Positions 8,121-17,406 of a DNA stretch of 64,000 nt are shown here, one piece after another. The notes under the pieces are model-generated. The model did no database searches, was not told where the DNA came from, and was given only the letters and a program-made list of their open reading frames with translations. How positions within the stretch are numbered: the first letter of the stretch is position 1; every line of letters starts with the position of its first letter. This DNA comes from Streptomyces sp. RFCAC02 (GTDB taxonomy: Bacteria > Actinomycetota > Actinomycetes > Streptomycetales > Streptomycetaceae), in NCBI RefSeq assembly GCF_004193175.1, contig NZ_SAUH01000001.1:3743001-3807000 (forward strand). Reading direction: 5' to 3'. The translations under genes were made by a program, and so were the position numbers.

Positions 8121-9488
8121 TCAGAGGACCTTGCCGGGGTTGAGGATGCCGAGCGGGTCGAAGGTGCGGCGGATCGCGCGCTGCATCTCCAGCCCCACCG
8201 GGCCGAGTTCACGGGCGAGCCAGTCGCGTTTCAGCACGCCGACGCCGTGCTCGCCGGTGATCGTGCCGCCCAGGTCGAGGCCGAGCGCCATGATCTCGCC
8301 GAACGCCTCCTGCGCGCGCTCCCGTTCGCCCTCGTCGGCGGGGTCGAAGCAGACGGTCGGGTGCGTGTTGCCGTCACCGGCGTGCGCGCACACCCCGATC
8401 GTCAGCCGGTTGCGGCGCCCGATCGCGGCGACCCCGTCGAGCAGTCCGGCGAGCCGGCTGCGCGGCACGCACACGTCGTCGATCATCATCGACCCCCTGA
8501 CCGCCTCCAGGGCCGGCAGGGCCGCCCGCCGCGCGGCGAGCAGCAGGTCCGACTCGGCCGCGTCGTCCGCCGGCACGACCTCCGTCGCCCCCGCGGCCCG
8601 GCACAGCCCGCCCACCGCCGCGAGGTCCGCCGCCGGGTCGGGCGTGTCGAACGCGGCGATCAGCAGCGCCTGCGTCGTCTCCGGCAGCCCCATGCGGGTC
8701 AGCTCGTTCACGGCGCGGACGGTCGTGGCGTCCATCAGCTCCAGCAGGGACGGCGTGTGCCCGGCCGCCATGACCGCGGCGACCGCCTCGCCCGCCGCCG
8801 ACGCCGAGGGGAACTCCGCCGCGAGCGCCAACTGCGGCGGCGGCGCCGGCCGCAGCGCGAGCACCGCCCGCACGACCACCCCGAGCGTCCCCTCGGAGCC
8901 GACGAACAGGCGGGTCAGGTCGTAGCCCGCCACGCCCTTCGCCGTCCGCCGCCCGGTGCGCAGCAGCCGCCCGTCCGCGAGCACCACGTCGAGCCCGAGG
9001 ACGTACTCGGCCGTCACGCCGTACTTGACGCAGCACAGCCCGCCGGCGCCCGTGCCGATGTTGCCGCCGATGGTGCACTGCTCCCAGCTCGACGGGTCGG
9101 GCGGGTACGCGAGCCCGTGCGCCGCGACCGCCCTGGACAGCGTCGCGTTCACCACCCCCGGCTCCACGACGGCGCAGCGGTTCACCGGGTCGATCTCCAG
9201 GATGCGGTCCATGCGGACCAGGGAGAGCACCACACAGCCGTCCACCGCGTTCGCCGCGCCCGACAGGCCCGTGCGCGCGCCCTGCGGCACCACGGGCACC
9301 CGCAGCCCGTGCGCCGTCCGCAGGACGTGCCGCACCTCGTCCACCGTGCGCGGCAGGACCACGCAGGCGGGTGTGCCGGCCGGGCAGAAGCCGGCCATGT
9401 CGGTGGCGTAGGAGGCGGTGATCGCGGGGTCGGTGAGGACCGCCTCGCCGGGCAGCCCCTCGCGCAGCGTCGCGACAAGAGTGCTCAT
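8121..9488 (-). CDS. FAD-linked oxidase, glycolate/D-lactate dehydrogenase type (GlcD-like)
   Basis: A 455-residue flavoprotein that oxidises a 2-hydroxy acid such as glycolate or D-lactate. The N-terminal FAD-binding domain shows 'VPQGARTGLSGAAN' and 'TIGGNIGTGAGGLCCVKYG'. The C-terminal cap domain shows 'CAHAGDGNTHP' and 'GGTITGEHGVG', which include the conserved histidines. Start is ATG 9488; the open frame extends far upstream but those residues are non-coding in character and overlap the neighbouring gene. It is transcribed alone, divergent from the choice-of-anchor protein. The exact substrate cannot be assigned. Confidence 0.9.
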   Translation of the reverse strand: MSTLVATLREGLPGEAVLTDPAITASYATDMAGFCPAGTPACVVLPRTVDEVRHVLRTAHGLRVPVVPQGARTGLSGAANAVDGCVVLSLVRMDRILEIDPVNRCAVVEPGVVNATLSRAVAAHGLAYPPDPSSWEQCTIGGNIGTGAGGLCCVKYGVTAEYVLGLDVVLADGRLLRTGRRTAKGVAGYDLTRLFVGSEGTLGVVVRAVLALRPAPPPQLALAAEFPSASAAGEAVAAVMAAGHTPSLLELMDATTVRAVNELTRMGLPETTQALLIAAFDTPDPAADLAAVGGLCRAAGATEVVPADDAAESDLLLAARRAALPALEAVRGSMMIDDVCVPRSRLAGLLDGVAAIGRRNRLTIGVCAHAGDGNTHPTVCFDPADEGERERAQEAFGEIMALGLDLGGTITGEHGVGVLKRDWLARELGPVGLEMQRAIRRTFDPLGILNPGKVL

Positions 9489-9617
9489 ACCGGCAGCTTG
9501 GCAGGCGTGCGGGCCGCCGTCATCCCCCGCGCCGGACACCGTGCCGTTGCGCGCCCGTTCACCCGGGCACAGCACACCGTTCACGTCACGGGCGCGGCAG
9601 GACCCGACGATCCGGCC

Positions 9618-11204
9618 ATGATGTATCGAAGACTCGCCTTCCCGGTCGTGGCCACGGCCCTGTCCGCCGTCGTCATGGCCCCCGGCGCCGCGGCCCACCC
9701 GCGCGACGGGCACGGCCACGGCACGGACCGGGGCGACCTGGAGCTGACCCTGCTCGGGCGCTACGAGACCGGCTCGTTCGACGAGGGCGCCGCCGAGATC
9801 ACGGCGTACGACGCCCGCACCGAGCGGGTGTTCACCGTCAACGCGGAGCGCGGCACCGTCGACGTCCTCGACATCTCCGACCCGGCCGAGCCGCGCAAGG
9901 TCGCCGAACTCGACACACCCGGCGCCAACAGCGTGGCCGTGCACGACGGGACCGTCGCCGTCGCGCAGGAGGCCGGGGACAAGACCGACCCGGGCACCGT
10001 CACCCTCTTCCGCGCGCGGGACGGACGGCGCATCGACGCCGTCACGGTCGGCGCGCTCCCCGACATGCTGACGTTCACGCCGGACGGGCGGCGCGTCGTG
10101 GTCGTCGGCGAGGGCGAGCCCGACTCGTACTGCGCCGGCGGCACCGACCCGGAGGGCACCGTCTCCGTGCTCGACCTCGACCGGCACGGCCGCGTCACCG
10201 GCGTGCGGACGGCGGACTTCCGCGCGTGGAACGGGCAGGAGGACCGGCTGCGCGAGCAGGGGGTGCGGATCTACGGCCCCGGCGCGAGCGCCGCGCAGGA
10301 CTTCGAGCCGGAGTACGCGGCTGTCTCGCCCGACGGACGGACGGCGTACGTCACGCTCCAGGAGAACAACGCGATCGCCACCGTCGACCTGGTGCGCGCC
10401 CGCGTCACGCGCGTCGACGCCCTCGGGACGAAGGACCACGGGACGGCGGGCAACGGCCTCGACCCGTCCGACGACGACGGCGGCGCAGCCATCGGCACCT
10501 GGCCGGTGTCCGGCCTCTACGAGCCGGACGGCATCGCGTCCTTCGGCGGCGGCCGGTACCTCGTCACCGCGAACGAGGGCGACACCCGTGACGGGGACTG
10601 CTGGTCGGAGGAGGTCAGGGTCGCCGACCTCGACCTGTCGCCCGAGGCGTTCCCCGACGCGGCGGCGCTCCAGGACGACGCGGCGCTCGGGCGGCTGACC
10701 GTCACGGCCACCTCGCCACGCGACGCCGAGGGCCGGGTCACGGAGCTCCAGGTGCCCGGCGGGCGCTCCCTGTCCGTGCGGGACACGCGCGGCCGGCTCC
10801 TGTGGGACTCGGGCGACGACCTGGAGCGGCTGATGGCCGAGCGGTACCCGGACGACTTCAACACCGACAACACCGAGAACGACCCCGACTCCCGCAGCGA
10901 CGCCAAGGGACCCGAGCCCGAGGGCGTCACGGTCGGGACGGTCCGGGGGACGACGTACGCGTTCGCCGGTCTCGAGCGGTTCGGCGGCATCGTGGTGTAC
11001 GACCTGTCCGACCCGCGCGATCCGCGGCTCGCCGGGTACGTCACCTCCCGGGACTTCGGCGGCGACCCGGAGGCCGGGACGGCCGGCGACCTCGGCCCCG
11101 AGGGGCTGACGTTCGTCCCCGCCGCCGACAGCCCGACCGGTGACGCGCTGCTCGTCGTCGGCAACGAGACCAGCGGCACGACCGCGATCTACCGCGTCGG
11201 CTGA
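9618..11204 (+). CDS. Secreted choice-of-anchor I / beta-propeller-type protein
   Basis: A 528-residue secreted protein with a signal peptide over about residues 1-26, followed by a His-rich segment (HPRDGHGHG). The body contains WD40/YVTN-like repeats such as 'RTERVFTVNAERGTVDVLDI' and 'PDGRTAYVTLQENNAIATVD', plus an acidic Asp/Asn stretch near 410-430 that could bind calcium. This is the choice-of-anchor I family, often annotated alkaline-phosphatase-like, though no phosphatase motif is visible. It lacks an evident C-terminal anchor. ATG 9618 and ATG 9621 are both possible starts. Confidence 0.8.
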   Translation: MMYRRLAFPVVATALSAVVMAPGAAAHPRDGHGHGTDRGDLELTLLGRYETGSFDEGAAEITAYDARTERVFTVNAERGTVDVLDISDPAEPRKVAELDTPGANSVAVHDGTVAVAQEAGDKTDPGTVTLFRARDGRRIDAVTVGALPDMLTFTPDGRRVVVVGEGEPDSYCAGGTDPEGTVSVLDLDRHGRVTGVRTADFRAWNGQEDRLREQGVRIYGPGASAAQDFEPEYAAVSPDGRTAYVTLQENNAIATVDLVRARVTRVDALGTKDHGTAGNGLDPSDDDGGAAIGTWPVSGLYEPDGIASFGGGRYLVTANEGDTRDGDCWSEEVRVADLDLSPEAFPDAAALQDDAALGRLTVTATSPRDAEGRVTELQVPGGRSLSVRDTRGRLLWDSGDDLERLMAERYPDDFNTDNTENDPDSRSDAKGPEPEGVTVGTVRGTTYAFAGLERFGGIVVYDLSDPRDPRLAGYVTSRDFGGDPEAGTAGDLGPEGLTFVPAADSPTGDALLVVGNETSGTTAIYRVG

Positions 11205-11231
11205 ACCCGTCCGCCCGGTGCCCCGGCCCCG

Positions 11232-12968
11232 CTACGCGCGCCCGTCCGCGCCGCCGCCGGGGCCGGGCGCGTGCGGGACGGACTCGGCGATGTCGCGGCG
11301 CCCGGTCGTGCGCGCCTGGTCCGTGGCCGTGATGCCGGGGTGGTGCAGGTCGAAGGCGGGCGACTCGGAGTGGATGCGGGGCAGCGCGACGAAGTTGTGG
11401 CGCGGCGGCGGGCAGGACGTGGCCCATTCGAGCGAGCGGCCGTAGCCCCACGGGTCGTCGCTCCGCACCCGGGGCGCGTACCTGGCGGTCTTCCACACGT
11501 TGTAGAAGAACGGCAGCGTGGACAGGCCGAGGAGGAACGCGCTGATGCTGGAGACCGTGTTGAGGGCCGTGAAGCCGTCCGACGCCAGGTAGTCGGCGTA
11601 GCGGCGGGGCATGCCCTGGGCGCCGAGCCAGTGCTGCACGAGGAACGTGCCGTGGAAGCCGACGAACAGCGTCCAGAACTGGATCTTCCCGAGCCGCTCG
11701 TCCAGCATCCGGCCGGTGAATTTCGGCCACCAGAAGAAGAAGCCGGCGAACATCGCGAACACCACCGTGCCGAAGACGACGTAATGGAAATGCGCGACGA
11801 CGAAATAGCTGTCGTGGACGTGGAAGTCGAGCGGCGGTGACGCCAGCAGCACGCCCGTCAGGCCGCCGAAGAGAAAGGTCACGAGGAATCCGATCGACCA
11901 CAGCATCGGTGTCTCGAACGACAGCGAGCCGTGCCACATCGTGCCGATCCAGTTGAAGAACTTCACCCCGGTCGGGACCGCGATGAGGAACGACAGCAGG
12001 GAGAAGAACGGCAGCAGGACCGCGCCCGTCGCGAACATGTGGTGCGCCCACACCGTCACGGACAGGCCGGTGATGGCGATCGTGGCGGCGACCAGGCCGA
12101 TGTACCCGAAGATCGGTTTGCGGCTGAACACCGGCAGGATCTCCGTGACGACGCCGAAGAACGGCAGCGCGATGATGTAGACCTCGGGGTGCCCGAAGAA
12201 CCAGAAGAGGTGCGACCACAGCAGCGAGCCGCCGTTCGCCGCGTCGAAGATGTGCGCGCCGAGCCGCCGGTCCGCCTCGAGCGCGAAGAGCTGCGCCGCC
12301 AGCACGGGGAACGCCATCAGGACGAGCACGCTGGTCAGGAGGGTGTTCCAGGTGAAGATCGGCATCCGGAACATCGTCATCCCCGGGGCGCGCATGCACA
12401 GGATGCTGGCGATGAAGTTGACGGCGCCGAAGATCGTGCCGAACCCCGCCATGGAGAGCCCCATGATCCACATGTCGTGTCCGACGCCCGGGGAACGCGT
12501 CATGTCGTTCAGCGGGGCGTTCGAGAACCAGCCGAAACTCGCGGGGCCGCCCGGGACGACCAGGGACGAGAGGACGATGAGGCCGCCGAAGAGGAACAGC
12601 CAGTAGGAAATGGCGTTGAGGCGGGGAAAGGCGACATCGGGCGCGCCGATCTGCAGCGGCATGATGGCGTTCGCGAAACCGGCGAAGAGCGGTGTCGCGA
12701 ACAGCAGCATCATGATGGTGCCGTGCATGGTGAACGCCTGGTTGTACTGCTCCTTGCTCAGCAGTTGGAGACCGGGCCGCGCGAGTTCCGCGCGCACCGC
12801 CATGGCCAGCGCGCCGCCCACCACGAAGAACGCGAAAGCCGTCACGAGATACATCGAACCGATGCGCTTGTGGTCCGTCGTGGTGAGCCAGGAGACGATG
12901 ATCTGACCGGGTTTTCCCGGCGGTTTCGGGTCGGGTCGCTGGGTCCGGGATTCGGTCACGGTGGCCAC
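11232..12968 (-). CDS. ctaD: Cytochrome c oxidase subunit I (aa3-type), stand-alone copy
   Basis: The catalytic haem-copper subunit of terminal oxidase, 578 residues with twelve predicted helices. Ligand residues are all present: haem a His in 'AFTMHGTIM', the CuB His and cross-linked Tyr in '[13 protein letters not shown]', the His pair in 'WAHHMFATG', and the haem a3/a His pair in 'VVAHFHYV'. GTG 12968 is chosen because upstream residues are not coding-like. No ctaC, ctaE or qcr genes are adjacent, so this is probably an extra copy alongside a main cta-qcr cluster elsewhere. The C-terminal tail (about 540-578) is polar and specific to this copy. Confidence 0.92.
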   Translation of the reverse strand: MATVTESRTQRPDPKPPGKPGQIIVSWLTTTDHKRIGSMYLVTAFAFFVVGGALAMAVRAELARPGLQLLSKEQYNQAFTMHGTIMMLLFATPLFAGFANAIMPLQIGAPDVAFPRLNAISYWLFLFGGLIVLSSLVVPGGPASFGWFSNAPLNDMTRSPGVGHDMWIMGLSMAGFGTIFGAVNFIASILCMRAPGMTMFRMPIFTWNTLLTSVLVLMAFPVLAAQLFALEADRRLGAHIFDAANGGSLLWSHLFWFFGHPEVYIIALPFFGVVTEILPVFSRKPIFGYIGLVAATIAITGLSVTVWAHHMFATGAVLLPFFSLLSFLIAVPTGVKFFNWIGTMWHGSLSFETPMLWSIGFLVTFLFGGLTGVLLASPPLDFHVHDSYFVVAHFHYVVFGTVVFAMFAGFFFWWPKFTGRMLDERLGKIQFWTLFVGFHGTFLVQHWLGAQGMPRRYADYLASDGFTALNTVSSISAFLLGLSTLPFFYNVWKTARYAPRVRSDDPWGYGRSLEWATSCPPPRHNFVALPRIHSESPAFDLHHPGITATDQARTTGRRDIAESVPHAPGPGGGADGRA

Positions 12969-13176
12969 GCGTCCGTTGTACCCCCGTCGCCGCCCACCGG
13001 TCCGGATTGGACGCGCGCGCCCCGCCGTGCTGTTCGCGCCACCGTGACCGAAAGTGATCGACCGCACACAAAAGGTGACGCTTCCTCGCTGCCCGTTGGC
13101 CGGGATGACATGTCCGGTTCACTCGCGTCCACCAGTGTCGCGGCGACCCGATACGCCCGAGCGTTGGGAGACGTGT

Positions 13177-13587
13177 ATGCGAGTGCGGAGAGCGTTGAAG
13201 TCGTTCGCGGTCATCGGGGCGGCCATGGCCGCCCTGTTCGGCGCGAGCCAGCCCGCCCACGCGGCCGCGGGGTGGGGCATGTCGTGGGGTGCCTCCCAAA
13301 CCGAGAGCACCATTCAGTGGACCAGCGGCTACTCGGCCTACGTCGACGGCTACATCAAGGCCGTCAGCGGCTACCGCGAGGTCTGTTTCCAGGGCAACAA
13401 CGGTGACTACTGGACCGGCGAGTGGTGCTACGGCGCCTACGCGGGCCAGACGACATCCTGGTCGGACGCGAACCTGCGCATCGCGGTGCCCGGGGGCGTC
13501 CAGCGCGTCTACGCCTACATGTACGCGGACGGCGGCTGGGTGCACGAGGTGTTCTGCACGCGGAGCGGATGCACCCGCGTGTACTGA
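13177..13587 (+). CDS. Small secreted aromatic-rich protein, function unknown
   Basis: 136 residues with a classical signal peptide (about 1-30, AHA/AA cleavage). The mature ~105-residue domain is rich in Gly, Trp and Tyr and has four cysteines in 'EVCFQG', 'EWCYG', 'VFCTR' and 'SGCTR', enough for two disulfides. It resembles no family I can name; a small extracellular beta-sheet protein is likely. ATG 13177 has GGGAG 7 nt upstream. It is divergent from ctaD and followed by a strong hairpin. Confidence 0.65.
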   Translation: MRVRRALKSFAVIGAAMAALFGASQPAHAAAGWGMSWGASQTESTIQWTSGYSAYVDGYIKAVSGYREVCFQGNNGDYWTGEWCYGAYAGQTTSWSDANLRIAVPGGVQRVYAYMYADGGWVHEVFCTRSGCTRVY

Positions 13588-13595
13588 GCCGGCCC

Positions 13596-13638
13596 GCCCC
13601 CGCCGGTGCCCCGGAATCCTCCGTCCACCGGCGGGGGC
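13596..13638. terminator. Bidirectional hairpin terminator
   Basis: Perfect 13-bp arms GCCCCCGCCGGTG / CACCGGCGGGGGC around a 17-nt loop, lying between the secreted protein gene and the convergent NAD(P)-binding protein gene. Confidence 0.75.
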
Positions 13639-13648
13639 GCCGCCGCGC

Positions 13649-14260
13649 TCAGGAGACGTGGGCCACCGTGAAGCGGGCGCGGCGGTGGCGCGGTGTCTCC
13701 GCCTCGTCCAGCAGGGCCACGGCCAGGTCCTCCATCGAGATCGCGGAGCGGCCCGCGGCGTCCGTGAGGAGTTCGTCGCCGCCGGTGGTGTAGCGGCCGG
13801 TGCGTTCGCCGGGGGCGAGCATCGCGGGCGGGCTCAGGTACGTCCAGTCCACGTCGGTCGGCGTCGTGCGGAACACGTCGAACTGCGCGCCGCTCGCCAG
13901 CGCGATCGCGCGCCAGGCCGCGCCGACGTACCGCGGGTCGTCCACCACGAGCCGGCGGCCGTCCGTCCCGGGGACCGTCAGGCTGCCCGCGCCGCCCACC
14001 ACGAGCAGGCGCGCGCCCGTGCCGGCGAGGCCGCGCAGCAGCGCGCGGGCGGCCACCGCGTGGTCGGACTCGGCGCCCGGCGCGGGGCGGGTCGCCGCGA
14101 TCACGACGTCCTGCCCGGCGGCCGGCCGCGCCACCGCGGCCGGGTCGGTCACGTCGCCCGAGCGGTGGGTCAGCGGCGTCACGTCATGGCGGCGGCGCAG
14201 CGCCTCCGCGACGATCCGGCTGCCGGACTCGCCCGAGGCTCCGATGACGGCGATGCGCAT
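13649..14260 (-). CDS. NAD(P)H-binding atypical SDR (NmrA/YwnB-like)
   Basis: A 203-residue Rossmann protein with the N-terminal dinucleotide motif GASGESG (about residues 8-14), 'DVVIAATRPAPG' and a terminal region 'DWTYLSPPAMLAPGERTG' typical of the YwnB/NmrA group. These act as NAD(P)-sensing proteins or reductases of quinone-like substrates. It begins 2 bp after the stop of the EamA gene and so is the second cistron of the operon controlled by the MarR operators. Confidence 0.8.
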   Translation of the reverse strand: MRIAVIGASGESGSRIVAEALRRRHDVTPLTHRSGDVTDPAAVARPAAGQDVVIAATRPAPGAESDHAVAARALLRGLAGTGARLLVVGGAGSLTVPGTDGRRLVVDDPRYVGAAWRAIALASGAQFDVFRTTPTDVDWTYLSPPAMLAPGERTGRYTTGGDELLTDAAGRSAISMEDLAVALLDEAETPRHRRARFTVAHVS

Positions 14261-14262
14261 GG

Positions 14263-15180
14263 TCAGTTCTCCTTCGCGGTACGGCGGGGCGCGGTCTGCG
14301 CGGCGGCCACCGAGGCCATCGCCAGGAGGAAACCGGCGCCCTGCAGCGGGGTCAGGGACTCGCCGAGGGCGACGACGCCGAGCAGCGTCGCGACGGCGGG
14401 GGACAGGAGCGGCAGGAACGACAGCGCGCCCACCGGCAGCCGGCGCACCCCGTCGAACCACAGGGCGTACGCCAGGAGCGTGCCGACGATCGACAGCCAC
14501 GCGTAGCCGCCCACGGCCGCCGCGTCGAGCGCGGGCGGCATGCCCTCGACGGTGAGGGCCAGTGGGGTGAGCAGCAGGCCGCCGACCGTGAGCTGCCAGC
14601 CGGTGAACGCCATGACGCCCACCCCTTCCGGACGGCCCCAGCGCTTGCCGAGGACCGTCCCGGCCGCCATGACGCCGGTCCCGGCCAGGCCGGCCGCGAT
14701 GCCGACGGCATCGAACCCGGCGCCGGGGCGGAGGACCATCGCGGCGACGCCGGCCGTTCCCGCGACGCCCCAGGCGAGGCGGCGGCGGGCGGGACGTTCG
14801 CCGGTCAGGGCGAGGGCGAGACCGGCGACCATGAGCGGCTGCACGGCCGACAGGGTCGCCGCCACGCCGCCCGGCAGGCGGTAGGCGGCGGCGAAGAGGA
14901 GGGCGAAGAACGCGCCGATGTTGAGCGTGCCGAGGACCGCCGCCCGCCACCACCACGCGCCGTGCGGCAGGCGGCGCCCGATGGCCAGGGCGATGAGCCC
15001 GGCGGGCAGGGCGCGGAGCACACCCGACAGCAGGGGGCGATCGGGAGGGAGCCACTCGGAGGTGACGAGGTAGGTGGTGCCCCAGGCCGCCGGTGCGAGG
15101 GCGGTGAGGCCGGTGGTGCTCCAGGCGTGGCGGGCGGGACCGGTCAGGGGCACGGACGCGGGTGCGGCGGTCGCGGACAC
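14263..15180 (-). CDS. EamA/DMT-family transporter
   Basis: 305 residues with about ten hydrophobic helices in two EamA repeats (near 20-145 and 160-290). It is a drug/metabolite exporter type that moves small molecules across the inner membrane. The gene is divergent from a MarR regulator, with duplicated operator sequences between them, and is followed by a Rossmann protein. That arrangement suggests an inducible efflux and detoxification unit. The substrate is not deducible. Confidence 0.85.
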   Translation of the reverse strand: MSATAAPASVPLTGPARHAWSTTGLTALAPAAWGTTYLVTSEWLPPDRPLLSGVLRALPAGLIALAIGRRLPHGAWWWRAAVLGTLNIGAFFALLFAAAYRLPGGVAATLSAVQPLMVAGLALALTGERPARRRLAWGVAGTAGVAAMVLRPGAGFDAVGIAAGLAGTGVMAAGTVLGKRWGRPEGVGVMAFTGWQLTVGGLLLTPLALTVEGMPPALDAAAVGGYAWLSIVGTLLAYALWFDGVRRLPVGALSFLPLLSPAVATLLGVVALGESLTPLQGAGFLLAMASVAAAQTAPRRTAKEN

Positions 15181-15187
15181 ACGGATT

Positions 15188-15256
15188 CCTCAACGTTGAA
15201 CTGTTTGACGTTGAGGAGACTAGGGTCGGTGTTAGCTTGGCGTCAAACAGTTCGAC
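15188..15256. promoter_or_regulatory. Divergent MarR operator pair
   Basis: The 15-mer GTTGAACTGTTTGAC (15195-15209) reappears in opposite orientation as GTCAAACAGTTCGAC (15242-15256), 14 of 15 bases matching. The first lies next to the eamA start, the second next to the marR start. The first copy also sits in a larger inverted repeat CCTCAACG (15188-15195) / CGTTGAGG (15209-15216). One repressor probably controls both directions. Confidence 0.7.
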
Positions 15257-15270
15257 GTCGAGGAGTTGAA

Positions 15271-15789
15271 GTGGCCGACGGGGACGACGCCCTCGACTGG
15301 GTCATCGGGCAGTGGAACGCCGAACGCCCCGCGCTCGACGCACGTCCCATGGGCGTCGTCGGCCGCGTGCAGCGCGCCTCCCGCCTCCTGGAGCGCGGCC
15401 TCGCCGACTGCTTCGGCGAGCACGGGCTCCAGACCTGGGAGTTCGACATCCTGGCCACCCTGCTGCGCTCCGGCCCCCCCTACCGCCTCACCGCGGGCGC
15501 CCTCAGCCGCGCGTCGATGATCACCTCGGGGGCCGTCACCCACCGGATCGACCGGCTCGCCGCCCGGGGCCTCGTCGACCGGGCCACCGACCCCGGCAAC
15601 CGCCGCAGCGTCCTCGTCACCCTCACCGACGCGGGCCGCGCCCTGCTCGACGACGTCCTGCCCGCGCACATCGCCAACGAGTACCGGCTCATCGGCGCCC
15701 TCGACCCCGAGGAACAGGACCGGCTCGCCGCACTCCTGCGCAAGCTCCTCACCGGCCTCGGTGACACCCCGCCGGAAGCACGCCGGTGA
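15271..15789 (+). CDS. MarR-family transcriptional regulator
   Basis: 172 residues with the MarR winged helix: 'LQTWEFDILATLLRSGPPYRLTAGALSRASMITSGAVTHRIDRLAARGLVDR', wing 'DPGNRRSVLVTLTDAGRALLDD'. GTG 15271 has GAGGAG 5 nt upstream. It overlaps the following acetyltransferase by GTGA, so the two are translationally coupled. It very likely represses itself and the divergent EamA operon through the duplicated sites at 15195-15256; phenolic or antibiotic ligands are usual for the family. Confidence 0.88.
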   Translation: MADGDDALDWVIGQWNAERPALDARPMGVVGRVQRASRLLERGLADCFGEHGLQTWEFDILATLLRSGPPYRLTAGALSRASMITSGAVTHRIDRLAARGLVDRATDPGNRRSVLVTLTDAGRALLDDVLPAHIANEYRLIGALDPEEQDRLAALLRKLLTGLGDTPPEARR

Positions 15790-16337
15790 CCCCCCGCCTC
15801 GTCACGCCCCGGCTGATCCTGCGCGGCTGGCGCGACGACGACCTCGACGCGCTCGCCGCCATCGACGGCGACCCGGCGGTCATGCGTCTCATCGGCGACG
15901 GCACGGTCCGCACCCGCGACGAGACGGTCGCCACCCTCGCGCGGCTGCGGGCGGCCTGGGCGGAGCAGGGGTACGGCCTGTTCGCCGCCGAGGAGCGGGC
16001 CACGGGCGCGCTCGCCGGCTGGACCGGCCTCGCGGTGCCCCGCTTCCTGCCCGAGATCCTCCCCGCCGTCGAGATCGGCTGGCGCTTCGGCACCGCCTTC
16101 TGGGGGCGCGGCCTCGCCACCGAGGCCGCGCGCGAGGCGGCCCGGTTCGCCTTCCGGGAGGCCGGTCTCGAACGGCTCGTCAGCGTCTGCCACGTCGACC
16201 ACCACGCGTCGGCCCGGGTGATGGCGAAGCTCGGCATGCGGCTCGACCGCTTCACGACCGTGCCCGGCCGCGACACCCCGGTGCGGGTCATGGCGCTGAC
16301 CCGGGCCGAGTGGGAACGGGCCGACACCGGACGGTGA
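15786..16337 (+). CDS. GNAT N-acetyltransferase (RimJ/RimL type)
   Basis: 183 residues of the GNAT fold. It opens with the hallmark 'LVTPRLILRGWRDDDLDALAAI' and carries the acetyl-CoA-binding segment 'FWGRGLATEAAREAARFAF', then 'HHASARVMAKLGMRLD'. It transfers acetyl to a primary amine, either a protein N-terminus or a small molecule. It overlaps marR by 4 bp and may acetylate the compound that MarR senses (inference). Confidence 0.85.
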   Translation: MTPRLVTPRLILRGWRDDDLDALAAIDGDPAVMRLIGDGTVRTRDETVATLARLRAAWAEQGYGLFAAEERATGALAGWTGLAVPRFLPEILPAVEIGWRFGTAFWGRGLATEAAREAARFAFREAGLERLVSVCHVDHHASARVMAKLGMRLDRFTTVPGRDTPVRVMALTRAEWERADTGR

Positions 16338-16510
16338 CGGGCGAACCGGTGCCCGCCGCCGTACGGAATCTGCGTCCGCCGCGACAGACACGGTCGGGAG
16401 CACGCCCCCGGGAGGGGTGGCGTACCGTGAGGATCCCGGACGCCCGGCACCCCGGAAACCGCCGGGCCGGACGGACCCGCGAGCCTTGACGCGTCTCCCG
16501 AGAGGTACCA

Positions 16511-16852
16511 GTGGCCGCAGACGAACCCCCCGCCGCGCCGAGCCCGCTCGACGACGACGACTACCCGGCCTACACGATGGGGCGGGCGGCCGAGATGCTC
16601 GGGGCCACGCCGGCCTTCCTGCGGGCGCTCGGCGAGGCCGGGCTGATCGTCCCGCTCCGCTCCCGGGGCGGCCACCGCCGTTACTCGCGCCGCCAGTTGC
16701 GGACCGCGGCACGCGCCCGCGAACTGGTCGGCCAGGGCACGCCGATCGACGCGGCCTGCCGGATCATCGACCTGGAGGACCAGTTGGACGAGGCCAGGCG
16801 CGCCAACGAACTGCTGCGCCGCACCGCTCCGCCGCCGGAGGGCGACGGCTGA
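16511..16852 (+). CDS. Short MerR-type helix-turn-helix regulator
   Basis: 113 residues with an N-terminal acidic tail and a MerR HTH ('YTMGRAAEMLGATPAFLRALGEAGLIVPLRSRGGHRRYSRRQL'), followed by a dimerisation helix. No effector-binding domain follows, as in short HspR-like or stress-type MerR proteins. It lies directly upstream of the cold-shock gene and could regulate it (inference). GTG 16511 has a GAGAGG upstream. Confidence 0.75.
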   Translation: MAADEPPAAPSPLDDDDYPAYTMGRAAEMLGATPAFLRALGEAGLIVPLRSRGGHRRYSRRQLRTAARARELVGQGTPIDAACRIIDLEDQLDEARRANELLRRTAPPPEGDG

Positions 16853-16980
16853 TCGCCCTGTGCCGGAAACCTCCAGCGGCCGGTGCAGGAATCCGGGGAA
16901 TGCGCCGGGGTGGAAACGCGGCGAAAACCGCTGCGCGCGGCCGGGATCCGCGACGCCGGGCGCTCCGCGGACAGGCGTGT

Positions 16981-17148
16981 TAGCCTGGAGCCAGTTGCAG
17001 TTGTGGTTCCCATGGATTTCGCATGCTTTCCGGCTCCGGCCGGTGAGTTGTTTTTCATTTCCGGTGTTTTCCGGAGGGTAAATCATCGCAGCGACTCCGG
17101 GTCCGCACGGTGCGGACTTCCGGAAACTGCTCCCGAAGGAGATTGCAT
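16981..17148 (+). promoter_or_regulatory. Promoter and long 5' leader of the cold-shock gene
   Basis: A -10-like TAGCCT lies at 16981-16986, leaving a leader of about 155 nt. It is noticeably T-rich (GTTGTTTTTCATTTCC near 17045) in an otherwise GC-saturated region. It ends with a strong GAAGGAGA ribosome site just before ATG 17149. Long structured leaders are typical of cold-shock mRNAs, where they act as thermosensors. The -10 assignment is by eye. Confidence 0.5.
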
Positions 17149-17352
17149 ATGGCTACCGGCACCGTGAAGTGGTTCAACTCCGAAAAGGGCTTCGGCTTCA
17201 TCGAGCAGGACGGCGGCGGCGCCGACGTGTTCGCGCACTACTCGAACATCGCCACCACCGGCTTCCGTGAGCTCGTCGAGGGCCAGAAGGTCACCTTCGA
17301 CGTCACGCAGGGCCAGAAGGGCCCGCAGGCCGAGAACATCGTTCCCGCCTGA
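17149..17352 (+). CDS. Cold-shock protein, CspA family
   Basis: 67 residues making a single OB-fold cold-shock domain with both RNA-binding motifs, KGFGFIE (RNP1) and VFAHYS (RNP2-like; VFVHFS is more usual). The protein binds single-stranded RNA and relieves secondary structure at low temperature. It has a strong ribosome site and a long leader upstream, and is followed by a hairpin terminator and then by a DEAD-box helicase, a functionally matched neighbour. Confidence 0.95.
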   Translation: MATGTVKWFNSEKGFGFIEQDGGGADVFAHYSNIATTGFRELVEGQKVTFDVTQGQKGPQAENIVPA

Positions 17353-17370
17353 CACGCGTACACACCGGCC

Positions 17371-17406
17371 GGCCGGGACACGCACCCTCGGGTGCGGGTC
17401 CCGGCC
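17371..17406 (+). terminator. Hairpin terminator after cold-shock gene
   Basis: Stem GGCCGGGAC-A-CGCACCC / GGGTGCG-G-GTCCCGGCC: 16 paired bases with one A/G mismatch and a 2-nt (TC) gap between the arms. It begins 19 nt after the cold-shock stop codon. The remaining bases to 17654 hold no gene; they must contain the helicase promoter and its GGAGGAAGG ribosome site. Confidence 0.75.

Noticed and set aside
8121..10439. Very long minus-strand open frame running past the FAD-oxidase start
   Set aside because: Residues upstream of 9488 lack coding character and are antisense to the choice-of-anchor protein; in 70%+ GC DNA long shadow frames are routine.
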